In this document: piece after piece, positions 8,069 through 18,486 of the stretch | Numbering within the stretch: the first letter of the stretch is position 1 | Layout: each line of letters begins with the position of its first letter | DNA from: Methylobacterium platani | Lineage (GTDB): Bacteria > Pseudomonadota > Alphaproteobacteria > Rhizobiales > Beijerinckiaceae | Assembly: GCF_001653715.1 (NCBI RefSeq) | Contig: NZ_LWHQ01000006.1 | Coordinates: forward strand, 62,001 to 126,000 | DNA: 64,000 bases | Direction: 5' to 3' | Notes under the pieces: generated by a model | Database searches by the model: none | Told to the model about the DNA's origin: nothing | What the model saw: the letters and a program-made list of their open reading frames with translations, nothing else | Made by a program: the position numbers and the translations under genes

Positions 8069-8670
8069 TCCTTCTCACCCGCGTGTCGAGCTGGTCTCCC
8101 GGCGGCCCGGCCCGGTCATGGCGGGAGGCCCGGCGCGGCGGCCGGCAATCCTCGCGACGGGGTCGGTTCGAGCCGTCTACCTAGGTCATCCGCCCGGACG
8201 GGGAAACCGCGGGCGGGGCACGAGGCCGGCGGCATCGCGGATCAATGGGGCGAAAATCGGTGCCGCATGCCCGCGGACCCCGCCGGAGACCTGTGGGCGA
8301 CGGATTCGTGTGGGGCGTGACGAGACGCCCCGAACGGAAACCTTCACAACCCTGTCATGCTGCTATTAGACTAAGCCCCGATGGACACGGCCATTTCGCT
8401 CTGCTGCGGGAGGATCCCGGTGATCGTCCGCTCCCGGCAGCCCGGACGGCGCCCGGATCGCATCCCGGCCGCGCCCCACGGCGTCCGCTGCCCGAGCGGC
8501 CGTGGCGGGCATCCGCCATGTCCTCCTACGCTTCCTCCGACGCTTCCCCCCACTCTCCCCGACCGGCTCGGAGGATAGGCGATGGTCCCCATCTCCTCTC
8601 CTGGCGAGCAAAGCGAGGACCGGCACCGTGCCGGCCCCCCTCGCCGCGGTCGGCCCGTCGCCAGGGCAGG
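8069..8670. other. Intergenic region between divergent mechanosensitive channel and HNH genes
   Basis: About 600 bp with no supported gene. It should contain the two divergent promoters. A weak promoter-like pair on the plus strand is TTCACA near 8342 with TATTAG or TTAGAC 15-17 nt further on, in the only AT-richer patch. Short direct repeats of CTTCCTCC/GCTTCC type lie near 8520-8560. ORFs of 65-86 codons on both strands look like composition artefacts. Confidence 0.4.
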
Positions 8671-9222
8671 ATGATGCTGGACCTTCAAACCCTCGTGCTC
8701 AACGCGGATTATCGGCCGCTCTCGTACAATCCGCTCTCGCTGTGGTCGTGGAAGGATGCGTTCACGGCCCTGTTCCTCGACCGCGTCACGCTCGTGGCGA
8801 GCTACGACGTCGAGGCGCGCTCGCCCAGCCGGTCGCTCCGGGTGCCGAGCGTGGTGGCGCTCAAGAGCTACGTGGCGATGGCGCGCAGCCCCGCCTTCAC
8901 GCGCTACAACATCTACCTGCGCGACACGTTCTCGTGCCAGTATTGCGGCCTGCGGCTGCCGTCGGGCGGCCTGACCTTCGACCACGTGGTGCCGCGCTCC
9001 CGCGGCGGCCTGTCGAGCTGGGAGAACGTGGTCGCGGCCTGCAGCCCGTGCAACCTGCGCAAGGCCAACCGCACGCCCGAGGAGGCCGAGATGCCCCTCC
9101 TCAACGAGCCGCGCCGGCCGAGCCGGCACGAGCTGCACCGCCGCCAGCCGGAATTCGACCACCGCCAGTACCACCACACCTGGATCGACTACCTGTACTG
9201 GGACAGCGAGCTCGAGACCTGA
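8671..9222 (+). CDS. HNH endonuclease family protein
   Basis: The product has 183 residues (182 if the second Met at 8674 is used), with AGGGCAGG just upstream. The family-typical start LDLQTLVLNADYRPLSYNPLSLWSW is followed by a short N-terminal domain. The HNH core at about residues 85-130 has CQYCG, FDHVVPRSRGG, WENVVAACSPCN and LRKANRT, so all metal-binding Cys/His residues and the HNH histidine are present. The end DYLYWDSELE is also typical. This compact single-domain HNH family is widespread in Alphaproteobacteria and is chromosomal, with no methylase or phage partner nearby; its substrate is unknown. A longer reading frame extends upstream, but its composition is non-coding. Confidence 0.88.
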   Translation: MMLDLQTLVLNADYRPLSYNPLSLWSWKDAFTALFLDRVTLVASYDVEARSPSRSLRVPSVVALKSYVAMARSPAFTRYNIYLRDTFSCQYCGLRLPSGGLTFDHVVPRSRGGLSSWENVVAACSPCNLRKANRTPEEAEMPLLNEPRRPSRHELHRRQPEFDHRQYHHTWIDYLYWDSELET

Positions 9223-9253
9223 GGCCGGGCGCGCCGGCCCGGGTCCGGCCTGC

Positions 9254-10315
9254 CTAACTCGCGACGCGCATCGCCTCGCCGAAGGAGGCGACGAGGCGCG
9301 CCTCCAGCTTGCCCTCCATGGCGGCGAGGATCGCCATCGCGTCGGCCATCGGCATCGGGGCCTTGTAGGGCCGGCGCTCGGTCAGCGCGGCGTAGATGTC
9401 GCAGATGGTGAGCAGGCGCACCATGTCGCCGATCTGCTCGCCGACGAGCCCGTCGGGATAGCCGGAGCCGTCGAGCATCTCGTGGTGGTGGCGGACCGCC
9501 GCGAGGGTCAGCGGGTCGCGCTCGCCGCCGGCGACCAGCACCTCGTGCCCGACGGCCGCATGGGTGCGCATCACCGCCATCTCGTCGGTGTCGAGGCGGC
9601 CGGGCTTGTTGAGGATCTCGAGCGGGATGCGGGCTTTGCCGACATCGTGGATCAGCGCGGCGCGCACGAAGCGGAACTGGTCCTCGTGGCGGAAGCCCAG
9701 ATGCAGGGCGAATTGCGCGGCGAGGCCCGCCACCAGCAGGCAGTGCTGGTAGGTGGCGTCGTCGTGGGTCCAGACCGTGTCGAGCCAGCGGGCGAGGCCG
9801 CCCTCCTGGACCGCGGTCAGGATCGGGCCGAGACCGGCCTCGACGGTGCCCATGCGGATCGGCTGGCCGGCGCGGGCCTCGGCCAGGAGGCCGTTCAGGG
9901 CCTCGCCGGCCCGGGCCACGCCCAGGCTCACCGCCTTCTCGGGCCCGCCGGCGACGATCCCGACCTGGTTGGCGAGGGCCGCCGCGACAGTCTCGGGCGG
10001 CACGTAGGCCGGCATGCACACCGTCGCCCCGAGGGTCTTGGCGTGGCGCAGGGCATCCTGGTTCGCCTTGCGCAGCAGGCAGATGACGGGCAGGTTCCGG
10101 TCGGCGAAGCGGCGCTTCAGGGTGCGCAGGCAGTGGTCGGCTTCCGGGCGCGACAGCGTCAGGTCGGAGACCACCCCGGCCAGGGCCTGGCGGTTCCGCC
10201 ACGTCTCCTCGGGGCCGACGACGTCGCAGATCCCGATTCCCCGCAGGGCGGCGCTGATGGCGGCGCTGCGGTCCGGTCTGTCGGTCACGAGGACGAAGGT
10301 CCTCTCGTCGGGCAT
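9254..10315 (-). CDS. HD-GYP domain cyclic-di-GMP phosphodiesterase with receiver-like N-terminus
   Basis: This 353-residue protein starts at ATG 10315, which has GGGAGGGA six bases upstream. Residues 1-120 look like a receiver domain (FVLVTDRPDRSAAI, GVVSDLTLSRP) whose aspartate in VVSDL may be the phospho-acceptor; the acidic pair at the N-terminus is weak. A linker follows, then an HD-GYP domain (about residues 185-345) with every diagnostic motif: HDVGK, THAAVGHEVL, HHEMLDGSGYPDGL and DIYAALTERRPYK. It should hydrolyse c-di-GMP, linking signalling to motility or adhesion. It is divergent from a chemoreceptor gene and near the stator pair, consistent with motility control. Confidence 0.9.
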   Translation of the reverse strand: MPDERTFVLVTDRPDRSAAISAALRGIGICDVVGPEETWRNRQALAGVVSDLTLSRPEADHCLRTLKRRFADRNLPVICLLRKANQDALRHAKTLGATVCMPAYVPPETVAAALANQVGIVAGGPEKAVSLGVARAGEALNGLLAEARAGQPIRMGTVEAGLGPILTAVQEGGLARWLDTVWTHDDATYQHCLLVAGLAAQFALHLGFRHEDQFRFVRAALIHDVGKARIPLEILNKPGRLDTDEMAVMRTHAAVGHEVLVAGGERDPLTLAAVRHHHEMLDGSGYPDGLVGEQIGDMVRLLTICDIYAALTERRPYKAPMPMADAMAILAAMEGKLEARLVASFGEAMRVAS

Positions 10316-10621
10316 CGCGTCCCTCCCGGTGGCCGCACGGCTTGGCTGCACTCACCGATTACAGCGCCACTCCCGAACAAATGCTTACGGCGAAGCGGAA
10401 CCGGGGAGCGGCGACGATCGGCGGGACGTCGATGACCGTGCGTTATGGTCCTCGTAACCGTTACTCTGCATCATCGCCTCGTACCCGATCGATTGGGGGC
10501 ATGGTCGACCCGGGACGCCTGACGGCGCCGGACGGCCGCCGCCCCCCGCACGATCGCCGCGACCCAGCCGCGCCCCGAGGATCGGGTGCGAGGGCGCATC
10601 CCCTCCCTCGCAAGGGCCACC
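10316..10621. other. Divergent promoter region of HD-GYP and chemoreceptor genes
   Basis: About 306 bp that must carry both promoters. The only AT-richer patches are near 10360-10390 and 10445-10480. I find no convincing sigma-28 or sigma-54 motif and no repeat worth noting. Confidence 0.3.
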
Positions 10622-12298
10622 ATGTCGCTCAAGATCGCCGCCCGGATCCAGGCCCTGACCGGGGTCGCCCTCGTCGGGCTCGTCCTCATCCTCGGCCTCG
10701 CCGCCTACGACCTCAGCGGGGCCATCACCAACGCCCGGGCCCTGAAGACCAAGGACCTGGTGGATGCCGCCCACGGCGTGCTGACCCATTTCGAGGCCGA
10801 GGAGCGCGCCGGGCGGACGACCCGCGAGGCCGCCCAGAAGAACGCCGCCGCCGCGGTCTCCGCCATGCGCTACGGCACGGGCGAGTTCTTCTGGATCAAC
10901 GACATGCAATCGCGCCTGATCGCGCATGCCGATCCCAAGCTGGTCGGCCGCGACGTCAGCGGCCTCGCCGAGCCGTCGGGCCGCAAGTTTTTCGCCGAGA
11001 TGATGCGCAACGTCCAGGCGAAGGGCGCCGCCTTCGAGACCTACATGTGGTCGAAGATCGGCTCGGACGTGCCGGTCCAGAAGGTGTCCTACGCCCGCAG
11101 CTTCCAGCCCTGGGGCTGGGTCGTCGGCAGCGGCATCTACGCCGACGACACCGCGGCCCAGATCCACGCCACCCTGTGGAACCTCTTTGCCGGCGCCGCC
11201 CTGGTGGCGGTCCTCGTCGGCGCCGCCGCCACGCTGATCGGCCGCGGCATCGCCCGGCCGCTGGTCGGGCTGTCCGGCAGCATGGCGGCGCTCGCCGCCG
11301 GCCGTCTCGACGAGACGGTGCCGGCGCAGGCACGCCGCGACGAGATCGGCGCGATGGCCGGCGCCGTGCAGGTATTCAAGGAGAGCATGGTGCGCGCCCG
11401 CGCCCTCGAGGAGGAGACGGCGCTCGCTCGCGCCTCGGCCGAGGAGCAGCGCAAGGCCGGCATGCGCCAGATGGCCGACGCCTTCGAGCGGGCGGTCGGC
11501 GGCATCGTCGGCCAGGTCTCGTCGGCGGCCACCGAGCTGCAGACCACCGCCCGGGCCATGACGGCGACCGCGCAGGAGACCGCCGGCCAGTCGGGCGGCG
11601 TCGCCGCCGCCGCGGCGCAGGCCGCCGCCAATGTCGGCACCGTCGCGGTGGCGGCCGAGGAGCTCGGCGCGTCCGTGCAGGAGATCGGCCGCCAGGTCGA
11701 CGGCTCGGCCCGCCTCGCCCGGAATGCGGTGTCCGAGGCCGGCGAGACCGCCGATCAGGTGCGGGCGCTGACCGAGGCGACCGCCCGCATCGGCGACGTC
11801 GTCGGGCTGATCTCGTCGATCGCCAGCCAGACCAACCTCCTGGCGCTGAACGCCACCATCGAGGCCGCCCGCGCCGGGGCGGCGGGGCGCGGCTTCGCGG
11901 TGGTGGCCGCCGAGGTCAAGGAACTCGCCGGACAGACCGCGAAGGCGACCGAGGAGATCACGAGCCAGATCGCCACGATCCAGTCCACCACGGCCCAGGC
12001 GGCCGGCGCGATCGGCAAGATCACCGCGCGGATCGAGGAGATCTCGGGCGTCGCGACCTCGATCGCCGCGGCCGTCGAGGAGCAGGGCGCGGCGACCCAG
12101 GAGATCGTCCGCAACGTCGCGCAAGCCGCCGCCGGCACCGACGAGGTCACTCACAACGTGGCCGCGGTGGCGAGCGCCGCCGAGCAGTCCGGCCTCTCGG
12201 CGGGCCAGGTCCTCTCGGCCTCCTCCGAGCTGTTGCGCCAGTCCGAGCATCTCGGCGCCGAGGTCCACCGCTTCCTCGCCACCGTCCGGGCGGCATAA
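10622..12298 (+). CDS. Methyl-accepting chemotaxis protein with periplasmic single-Cache sensor
   Basis: This 558-residue receptor starts at ATG 10622. A first membrane helix (residues about 10-30) is followed by a periplasmic single-Cache (sCache_2-like) domain with [26 protein letters not shown] and [12 protein letters not shown] second helix lies near residues 185-210 and is followed by a HAMP domain ([32 protein letters not shown]). The signalling domain carries the family hairpin tip around residues 395-425 ([22 protein letters not shown], then [15 protein letters not shown]). The Cache type often senses small organic acids, but the ligand cannot be deduced. No CheW-binding pentapeptide for methylation (NWETF-like) is visible at the C-terminus. 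Confidence 0.93.
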   Translation: MSLKIAARIQALTGVALVGLVLILGLAAYDLSGAITNARALKTKDLVDAAHGVLTHFEAEERAGRTTREAAQKNAAAAVSAMRYGTGEFFWINDMQSRLIAHADPKLVGRDVSGLAEPSGRKFFAEMMRNVQAKGAAFETYMWSKIGSDVPVQKVSYARSFQPWGWVVGSGIYADDTAAQIHATLWNLFAGAALVAVLVGAAATLIGRGIARPLVGLSGSMAALAAGRLDETVPAQARRDEIGAMAGAVQVFKESMVRARALEEETALARASAEEQRKAGMRQMADAFERAVGGIVGQVSSAATELQTTARAMTATAQETAGQSGGVAAAAAQAAANVGTVAVAAEELGASVQEIGRQVDGSARLARNAVSEAGETADQVRALTEATARIGDVVGLISSIASQTNLLALNATIEAARAGAAGRGFAVVAAEVKELAGQTAKATEEITSQIATIQSTTAQAAGAIGKITARIEEISGVATSIAAAVEEQGAATQEIVRNVAQAAAGTDEVTHNVAAVASAAEQSGLSAGQVLSASSELLRQSEHLGAEVHRFLATVRAA

Positions 12299-12594
12299 CG
12301 CCCGGCCGGCGGCGCCGTCCGGAGACGAACCGAGGGGCGCAGCTCCTGCCCGTCCCGCCCGGGACGGGGGGAGACCTGCGCCCTTCCTCCGGTCCCGGCC
12401 GGTCCGCCCCTCGCGCGGGCGCCGCGGCGGCGGTGCGGGCGGCCCGGCGCCGTCGGTCATCTCGGCACCCGTCCGCATCGTCAGGCACCGGCGCTTTATT
12501 TCCCGATATTTCCATCTCTCTCGCGTCATCACGGCTTCATACGGCCAAGCTAGGCGCCGCTCCCGAACAGACGAAAGAGTTCTGTGAGGGGCTG

Positions 12595-15500
12595 ATGCAA
12601 TCGAAACTCAACGTCGCGCTGCTGGCGGCGACGTGTCTCTTCCCGATCGAGATCGGGATTCCGGCCGCCCGGGCGCAGGGCGTGCCGACCTCGCCCCCGG
12701 TCGGCTTCGCCAACAGCACCTCGGTCAATCCGGGCACGGTGATGAACCGCGTGCTCGATTCCTATGCCGGGCTGCTCGCCGGCAATCCGGCGGCGCTGAC
12801 GCAGAACTACCGGACCGTCGTCGCGATGACGCAGGCGCGGACCGACGCGCAGACCCTGGCGGCGATCCACGACGACCGCACGGGCCAGGCCTACAGCATC
12901 CTCAACGGCCTCGGGCCCCTGACCTCGGCCTATCTCACGGGAGCCGGCGCCTCGTTCACCGGGACGACGCCGACGAGCCTGACGCCGACCGCGTACGTCG
13001 CCACGACGCTCGCCGATTACGCGGCCAACATCCGCACGGGCAACGACGCCAGCGCCGGCGCGACGACCTTCGGCAACGGCACCGCGACGCCGCTCGCGGC
13101 GGCCGTCGACTTCATCAACACCATCGCGCGGGCCAACGCCTCGACCGAGCCGGCCAAGCGCATCTTCGCCCGCTACCAGGGCGACGCCCCCGCCATCAAT
13201 CCGCTCGACGCCCGCTTCAACAACTACAGCGCGACGACGAACAGGACCGGCCTCTCGACCCGCGACACCGCGGCCCTGGTGGTGCCGGCCTACCTGTCGA
13301 ACTTCCCCGTCCCGGCGGTCTACGGCACGGCGGAAAGATGGGTGCGCGGCTTCACGGTCACGCAAGCGATGATCGACGCCAATGGCGGCCGGCCGCTCAC
13401 CGTGCCGAACGTCGGCACCTTCTCGGGCTCGACCTTCACGCCCGCGACCTTCTCGGTCGGCGACTACGTGCCGGGCATCGGCACCTCGCCGCGGCCCTAC
13501 CGCGTCGCGACCGACGTCGCCGTGCCGGTTCTGCTGCGGCCGATCATCAACAGCACCAACCCCTACGCCGACGGCGCCTATCCGAGCGGCCACACCAACT
13601 CGGGCTACCTGCAGGCGCTTTCCACCGCCTTCCTGGTACCGCAGCGGGCCCAGCAGCTGCTGACCCGGGCCTCCGAGCTCGGCAACAACCGCATCCTCGC
13701 CGGCATGCACTCGCCCTTCGACGTGATGGGCGGCCGGATGGAATCGTCGGCGATCGTCGCCACCAACATCTACGGCGCGCTCTACGACGCGAACGGCAAC
13801 CGGCTCGACTGGACCGACCCGGCCAACGCGACCGCCTACGGTGTCTACCAGGCCTACCGGCAGACCCAGTCGTATCTCGCCTCCGCCTGCGGCGCGGCGA
13901 GCGTGACGGCCTGCCTCAACGCGGCCTCCGGGGCCAACGACGCCTTCGCCAACGCGGCGCAGAACAAGGCGGACTACACCGCCCGCCTGACCTACGGCTT
14001 CCAGCCGAGCGGCACCGTCGCACCGATGACGGCCGCCGACGTGCCGCTCCAGGCGCAGGTGCTGCTGCTCACCCGCTTCCCCTACCTCACCGACGCGCAG
14101 CGGACCGAGGTGCTGGCGAGCACCGGCCTGCCCTCCGGCTACCCGGTGCTCGGCGGCAACACCTACGACGGCTGGGGCCGGCTGAACCTCTACGCGGCGA
14201 ATGACGGCTACGGTGCCTTCACCCGCAACGTCACCGTGACGATGGACGCCGCCCAGGGCGGGTACTCGGCCTTCGATTCCTGGCGCAACGACATCGCGGG
14301 GTCGGGCTCGCTGACCAAGGCCGGCACCGGTACCCTGGTGCTGACCGGGACCAACACCTATGCCGGCGGCACCACGATCTCGGGCGGCACCCTCGTCGGC
14401 CACGCCCGGGCCTTCGGCTCCGGGGCGATCCGCACCGACGCGAGCCTCGTCCTCGACCAGGCGAGCGACGCCGGCCTGGCCAACGCCATCTCGGGCGCCG
14501 GCAGCCTGACCAAGCTCAATGCCGGCACCCTCTGACGCTCACGGGCCAGAGCAGCTTCACCGGCGCCACCGCGGTGCTCGGCGGCACCCTCGCGGTGGAC
14601 GGCTCGCTCGCCGGCTCGGTCGTCACGGTCGGCCAGGGCGCCCGCCTCGGCGGTACCGGCACCGTCGGCGGTGTCGTGGCTCAGGCCGGGTCGACGGTCG
14701 CCCCCGGCGCCTCCATCGGCACCCTCACGGTCGCCGGCAACGCCGCCTTCGCCCAGGGCTCCACCTTCCAGGTCGAGGCCAATGCGAGCGGCCAGTCCGA
14801 CCGCCTCTCGGCCACCGGCGCCGCCACCCTCCAGGGCGGCACCGTCCAGGTGCTGGCCGCGAACGGCACGTACAACCCCCGCACCGCCTACACCATCCTG
14901 TCGGCCAATGGCGGCGTCGCCGGCTCCTTCGCGGGCGTCTCCTCCAGTCTCGCCTTCCTCACCCCGACGCTGCGCTACCAGCCGACGCAAGTCGACCTCA
15001 CCCTCACCCGCAACGACGTCGCCTTCGCCGCCGTCGCCCGGACCCGCAACCAGGCGGCCGTGGCGAATGCCGTCCAGGGCGCCGGCGCGGGGGCCGGCGT
15101 CTACGACCGCACGGTCGGCCTCACCACGCCCGAGGCGGTCGCCGCCTTCCAGGCGCTGACCGGCGACATCCACGCCAGCGCCGTCTCGGCCGCCTACGAG
15201 ACCGCCTTCTTCGTGCGCGAGGCGATCCTCGACCGCCTGCGCTGGGCGGCCGACGGCACCCGCGACTACGGCTCCCTGCCCGCCACCTACACCGCCGACC
15301 TGCCCGGCCGCGCCGCCCCGGTCGCCCCGGTGCCGGTGCGGGTGCTCGATCCCCGCGTGTTCGGCCTGTGGGGCCAGGGCTTCGGCAGCGTCGGCCAGGC
15401 CCGGACCGACGGCAACGCGGTGACGCTCAACCGCGACACCGCCGGCTTCGTGCTCGGCGCCGATCTGCGGCTCGAGAGCGGGATCCGCCTCGGCGTCGCC

Positions 15501-16214
15501 GGGGGCTACACCCGCACCACCCTCGACGCACCCGGCCAGACCGCGGGCGGCACGATCGAGAGCGGGTTCGGCGGCGTCTACGGCGGCACCGAGGCCGGGC
15601 CGTTCGCCCTGCGGCTCGGCGCGGTGTACGCCGACAACAGCCTGCGGCTGCGCCGCTCGGTGGCGTTCCCCGGTTTCTCGGAGACCGAGAGCGCGCGCTA
15701 CGGCGGATCGACGGTGCAGGGCTTCGGCGAGATCGGCTACCGGATCGCGCTGGGTGCGGGCGGGCCGGACCGGGCGACGCCGGTCTCGGTGTCGTACATC
15801 GAGCCGTTCGTGGGCGGCGCCTATGTCGGCATCGACCGCGACCGGTTCGCCGAGACCGGCGGGGTCGCGGCGCTGACGGGCGCCGCGCGGACCTCCGAGA
15901 TCCCGACCCTGACGGCGGGTGTCCGTGGGCAGACCGAGGTGGATCCGGGCTTCGGGGCGCCGGTGTCGCTGCACGGGCTTCTGGGCTACCGGCGGGCGTT
16001 CGGGGACGTGGTCCCGACGGCGCTCCTGGCCTTCGGGACGGGCCCGAGCTTCGTGACGGCGGGGATCCCGATCACCCGGGACGCGCTGGTGGCGTCGGCG
16101 GGCATCGACCTGCGGATGTCGGCGGCGGCGACGATCGGGGTGTCGTATACCGGCCAGGTCGGCGCGCGGGCCGAGGACCACGCGGTGAAGGGCAGCTTCA
16201 CCTACCGGTTCTGA
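12595..16214 (+). pseudogene. Autotransporter with acid-phosphatase (PAP2) passenger, split by a frameshift
   Basis: Two adjacent frames make one protein. Frame A (12595-14535) starts at ATG after GAGGGG and has a signal peptide ending AARAQG. Its phosphatase-like passenger has PSGHTNSGYLQALS (PAP2 motif 2) and NNRILAGMHSPFDVMGG (motif 3, with Arg, His and Asp). Two autotransporter beta-strand repeats follow (GSLTKAGTGTLVLTGTNTYAGGTT type). Frame A stops at TGA 14533-14535 just after GSLTKLNAGTL. Frame B (through 16214) picks up exactly there (TLTGQSSFTGATAVLGGTL) and contains the rest of the passenger stalk and the beta-barrel ending in GSFTYRF, with the required terminal Phe. Removing two bases (CT at about 14530-14533), or adding one, restores a product of about 1,200 residues. 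Both halves keep coding-quality sequence, so the break is recent or an assembly error. Confidence 0.8.
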
Positions 16215-16236
16215 GCCTGGGGCGAGTGATGTACGG

Positions 16237-16258
16237 GGGCGCGGCGCGAGCCGCGCCC
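16237..16258 (+). terminator. Hairpin terminator after the autotransporter gene
   Basis: GGGCGCGGC (16237-16245) and GCCGCGCCC (16250-16258) form a perfect 9-bp stem with a GCGA loop, 23 bp past the autotransporter stop, followed by a T-containing tail (TTCGTCGTTT). Confidence 0.6.
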
Positions 16259-16333
16259 TTCGTCGTTTGCGGGGTCGGCCCGGGTGATGGCGCGAGAGCC
16301 CTGCCCGCAGAGGGAGAGGGCCCAGGCGGGCGC

Positions 16334-16531
16334 TTACGCCGCCTGGAGAAGCGGTGCGGGACAGCGGGTCGGGGTGTCGGTCCCCTCGCCGTCCGCGCTC
16401 CACCGGCAGACCGGCCGGCCGGTCTCCGGATCGAGGGACCAGGTGGCGCGCAGGACCGTCCTGGGGACGGCGACGGGCGGGCGAACGGGAACGGCGCCCT
16501 TCGGCGCGAAGGGCAGGACGGTGAAGGTCAT
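16334..16531 (-). CDS. Small hypothetical protein (65 aa)
   Basis: The ATG at 16531 has GAGAGGTG five bases upstream, and the protein MTFTVLPFAPKG... contains RATWSLDPETGRPVCRWSAD, which reads like a real short domain and not antisense noise. It has no membrane segment or signal peptide. I do not recognise the family. It lies alone between the autotransporter and the MFS gene, on the opposite strand from both. Confidence 0.5.
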   Translation of the reverse strand: MTFTVLPFAPKGAVPVRPPVAVPRTVLRATWSLDPETGRPVCRWSADGEGTDTPTRCPAPLLQAA

Positions 16532-16788
16532 GGGGCACCTCTCGGGGGCGGCCGTCCGCGCGGCCGGTCCCGGAGGCGCGCCGTCAGGCGTCCCTGCGAG
16601 GAGCGGCCGGCGCGAACGGCGCGGGCGATCGACTGTGACTGTTGCTCGGCATGGGGTTGACGGTTCCTGGGTGAGCGTGGCGGGCCGCGAGGCGCGGGCC
16701 GGTCCACGACGGGCTCCATACGCCTGCGGCCGGACGTGTCAACGCGGCCCTGCGCCCCCCGCCTGCGACCGAATCGCCCCAGGATCTA

Positions 16789-16824
16789 CGCCTTCATCTT
16801 CGCCTTCATCTTCGCCCTCATCTC
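16789..16824. repeat. Three 12-bp tandem repeats upstream of the MFS gene
   Basis: Units CGCCTTCATCTT, CGCCTTCATCTT and CGCCCTCATCTC follow one another about 110 bp before the start of the MFS gene. They lie outside any supported coding region. Copy-number variation here could alter spacing of promoter elements. Confidence 0.7.
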
Positions 16825-16931
16825 CGCCCCCCGCGCAGGGCCGGGATGAGGCCGGCGGCAGGTGTCGCCCGCGCGGCTTTGCGGTACGGCTCCGGCGGAT
16901 GCCTGAAGCGCGGCGTGGAGCGCGAGAACCG

Positions 16932-18305
16932 ATGACGGGTGCGGCGAGGCCGGTGGCGGCGGAGGCGGCCGACGGCCTGCCGGGCCGGGAGAGGCTGTGG
17001 GCGATGCTGGCGATCGGCATCGCCATGTCGATGGCGGTGCTCGACGGGGCCATCGTCAACGTCGCCCTGCCGGTGATGGCCCGCGACCTGCAGGTCGGCC
17101 CGGGCGCCGCGATCTTCATCACCAACGGCTACCAGCTCGCGGTCACCGCCGCCCTGCTGCCGCTGGCCTCGCTCGGCGACATCCTCGGCTACAAGCGGGT
17201 CTACTGCACCGGGCTCGCCCTGTTCACCGCCGCATCGCTCGCCTGCGCGCTCGCCGGCTCGCTGCCGGTTCTGGTCGCGGCCCGCATCGTCCAGGGCCTG
17301 GGCGCGGCCGGGATCATGAGCGTCAACATCGCGCTCGTGCGCTTCGTCTATCCGCACCGGATGATCGGGCGCGGCGTCGGCACCATGGCGCTCATCGTGG
17401 CGATCGCCTCGGCGGCGGGCCCGAGCGTCGCGGCGGCGGTGCTGTCGGTGGCGAGCTGGCCGTGGCTGTTCCTGGTCAACGTGCCGCTCGGCCTCGCGGC
17501 GCTCACCCTCGCGACCCGGACGCTGCCGGTGACGCCGCGCAGCGGCGCCCGGTTCGACGCCCTGAGCGCGCTCCTCAACGCGCTGGTCTTCTGCCTGCTC
17601 ATCACCGGCGTCGACGGGCTCGGCGAGCCGGAGCGCCGGGGCACGGCCCTCGTCCTCCTGGCCGCGGCCGGGCTCGTCGGCGCCGCCTTCGTGTGGATGC
17701 AGGCCCGGCTGCCGGCGCCGCTGCTGCCGATCGACCTCCTGCGCATCCCGGTCTTCGCGCTGTCGATGATGAGCTCGGTCTGCTCGTTCTCGGCCCAGAT
17801 GATGGCCTACGTGGCGCTGCCGTTCTACTTCCAGGACGTTCTGCACCTCACCAGCACCCGGACCGGCCTGCTGATGACGCCCTGGCCGATCGCCATCGCG
17901 GTGATCGCCCCCTTCGCCGGGCGGCTGGCCGACCGCTACCCGCCGGGCCTGCTCGGCGGCATCGGCCTCGTCGCCCTGTCGGCCGGCCTCGCCCTGATGG
18001 CCTCCCTGCCGGCGGACCCGTCGCCGCTGGCGATCGCCTGGCGGCTGACCCTGTGCGGCCTCGGCTTCGGGCTGTTCCAGTCGCCCAACAACAAGGTGAT
18101 CATCACCAGCGCGCCGCGCGAGCGCAGCGGCGGCGCCAGCGGCATGCAATCGACCGCGCGGCTGCTGGGCCAGTCCCTCGGCGCCGCGATGGTGGCGGTG
18201 ATCTTCGGCACCCTGCACGCCCGCGGGACGACGACGGTGCTGTGGCTGGCGAGCGCGCTGGCGCTGACCGGCGCCGTGACGAGCGGGCTCCGGGTGCGGC
18301 GCTGA
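16932..18305 (+). CDS. DHA2-type MFS multidrug efflux transporter (EmrB/QacA family)
   Basis: This 457-residue protein has about 14 membrane spans, starting with ERLWAMLAIGIAMSMAVLDGAIVNVALPVMARDL (helix 1 with the DHA2 motif LDxxIVNVALP) and GDILGYKRVYCTGL (motif A, with arginine/lysine). RIVQGLGAAGIMSVNIALVR is motif B, and GPSVAAAVLSVASWPWLFLVNVPLG is motif C of drug antiporters. It should export toxic compounds using the proton gradient; the substrate is unknown. The ATG at 16932 is preceded by GGAG at 12 nt; an in-frame ATG at 16899 is the alternative. The gene stands alone. Confidence 0.88.
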   Translation: MTGAARPVAAEAADGLPGRERLWAMLAIGIAMSMAVLDGAIVNVALPVMARDLQVGPGAAIFITNGYQLAVTAALLPLASLGDILGYKRVYCTGLALFTAASLACALAGSLPVLVAARIVQGLGAAGIMSVNIALVRFVYPHRMIGRGVGTMALIVAIASAAGPSVAAAVLSVASWPWLFLVNVPLGLAALTLATRTLPVTPRSGARFDALSALLNALVFCLLITGVDGLGEPERRGTALVLLAAAGLVGAAFVWMQARLPAPLLPIDLLRIPVFALSMMSSVCSFSAQMMAYVALPFYFQDVLHLTSTRTGLLMTPWPIAIAVIAPFAGRLADRYPPGLLGGIGLVALSAGLALMASLPADPSPLAIAWRLTLCGLGFGLFQSPNNKVIITSAPRERSGGASGMQSTARLLGQSLGAAMVAVIFGTLHARGTTTVLWLASALALTGAVTSGLRVRR

Positions 18306-18486
18306 AAAATCGCGCCGGGAAGGTCTCGTCCCGGACGACGCAACGGAAATCCCGGCACTGCCACCCCGACGAAAGGATGATGGATCGACGTCCCGGCCCA
18401 CCGCCCATCGACTACCCGGGATGAAAACCAACCCCTAAACGTAGCGACCGAATGGCCCGACACGGGGTCGGACCAGGAGGACGTTC

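Noticed and set aside
5369..8320. A 983-codon plus-strand frame opposite the mechanosensitive channel gene
   Set aside because: The sequence is repetitive Asp/Arg/His/Gly with no domain, while the minus strand encodes a complete MscS-family protein.
10342..14535. A 1397-codon plus-strand frame crossing the chemoreceptor gene and the autotransporter start
   Set aside because: Only the part from 12595 onward has real protein features; the upstream portion is an out-of-frame shadow of the chemoreceptor.
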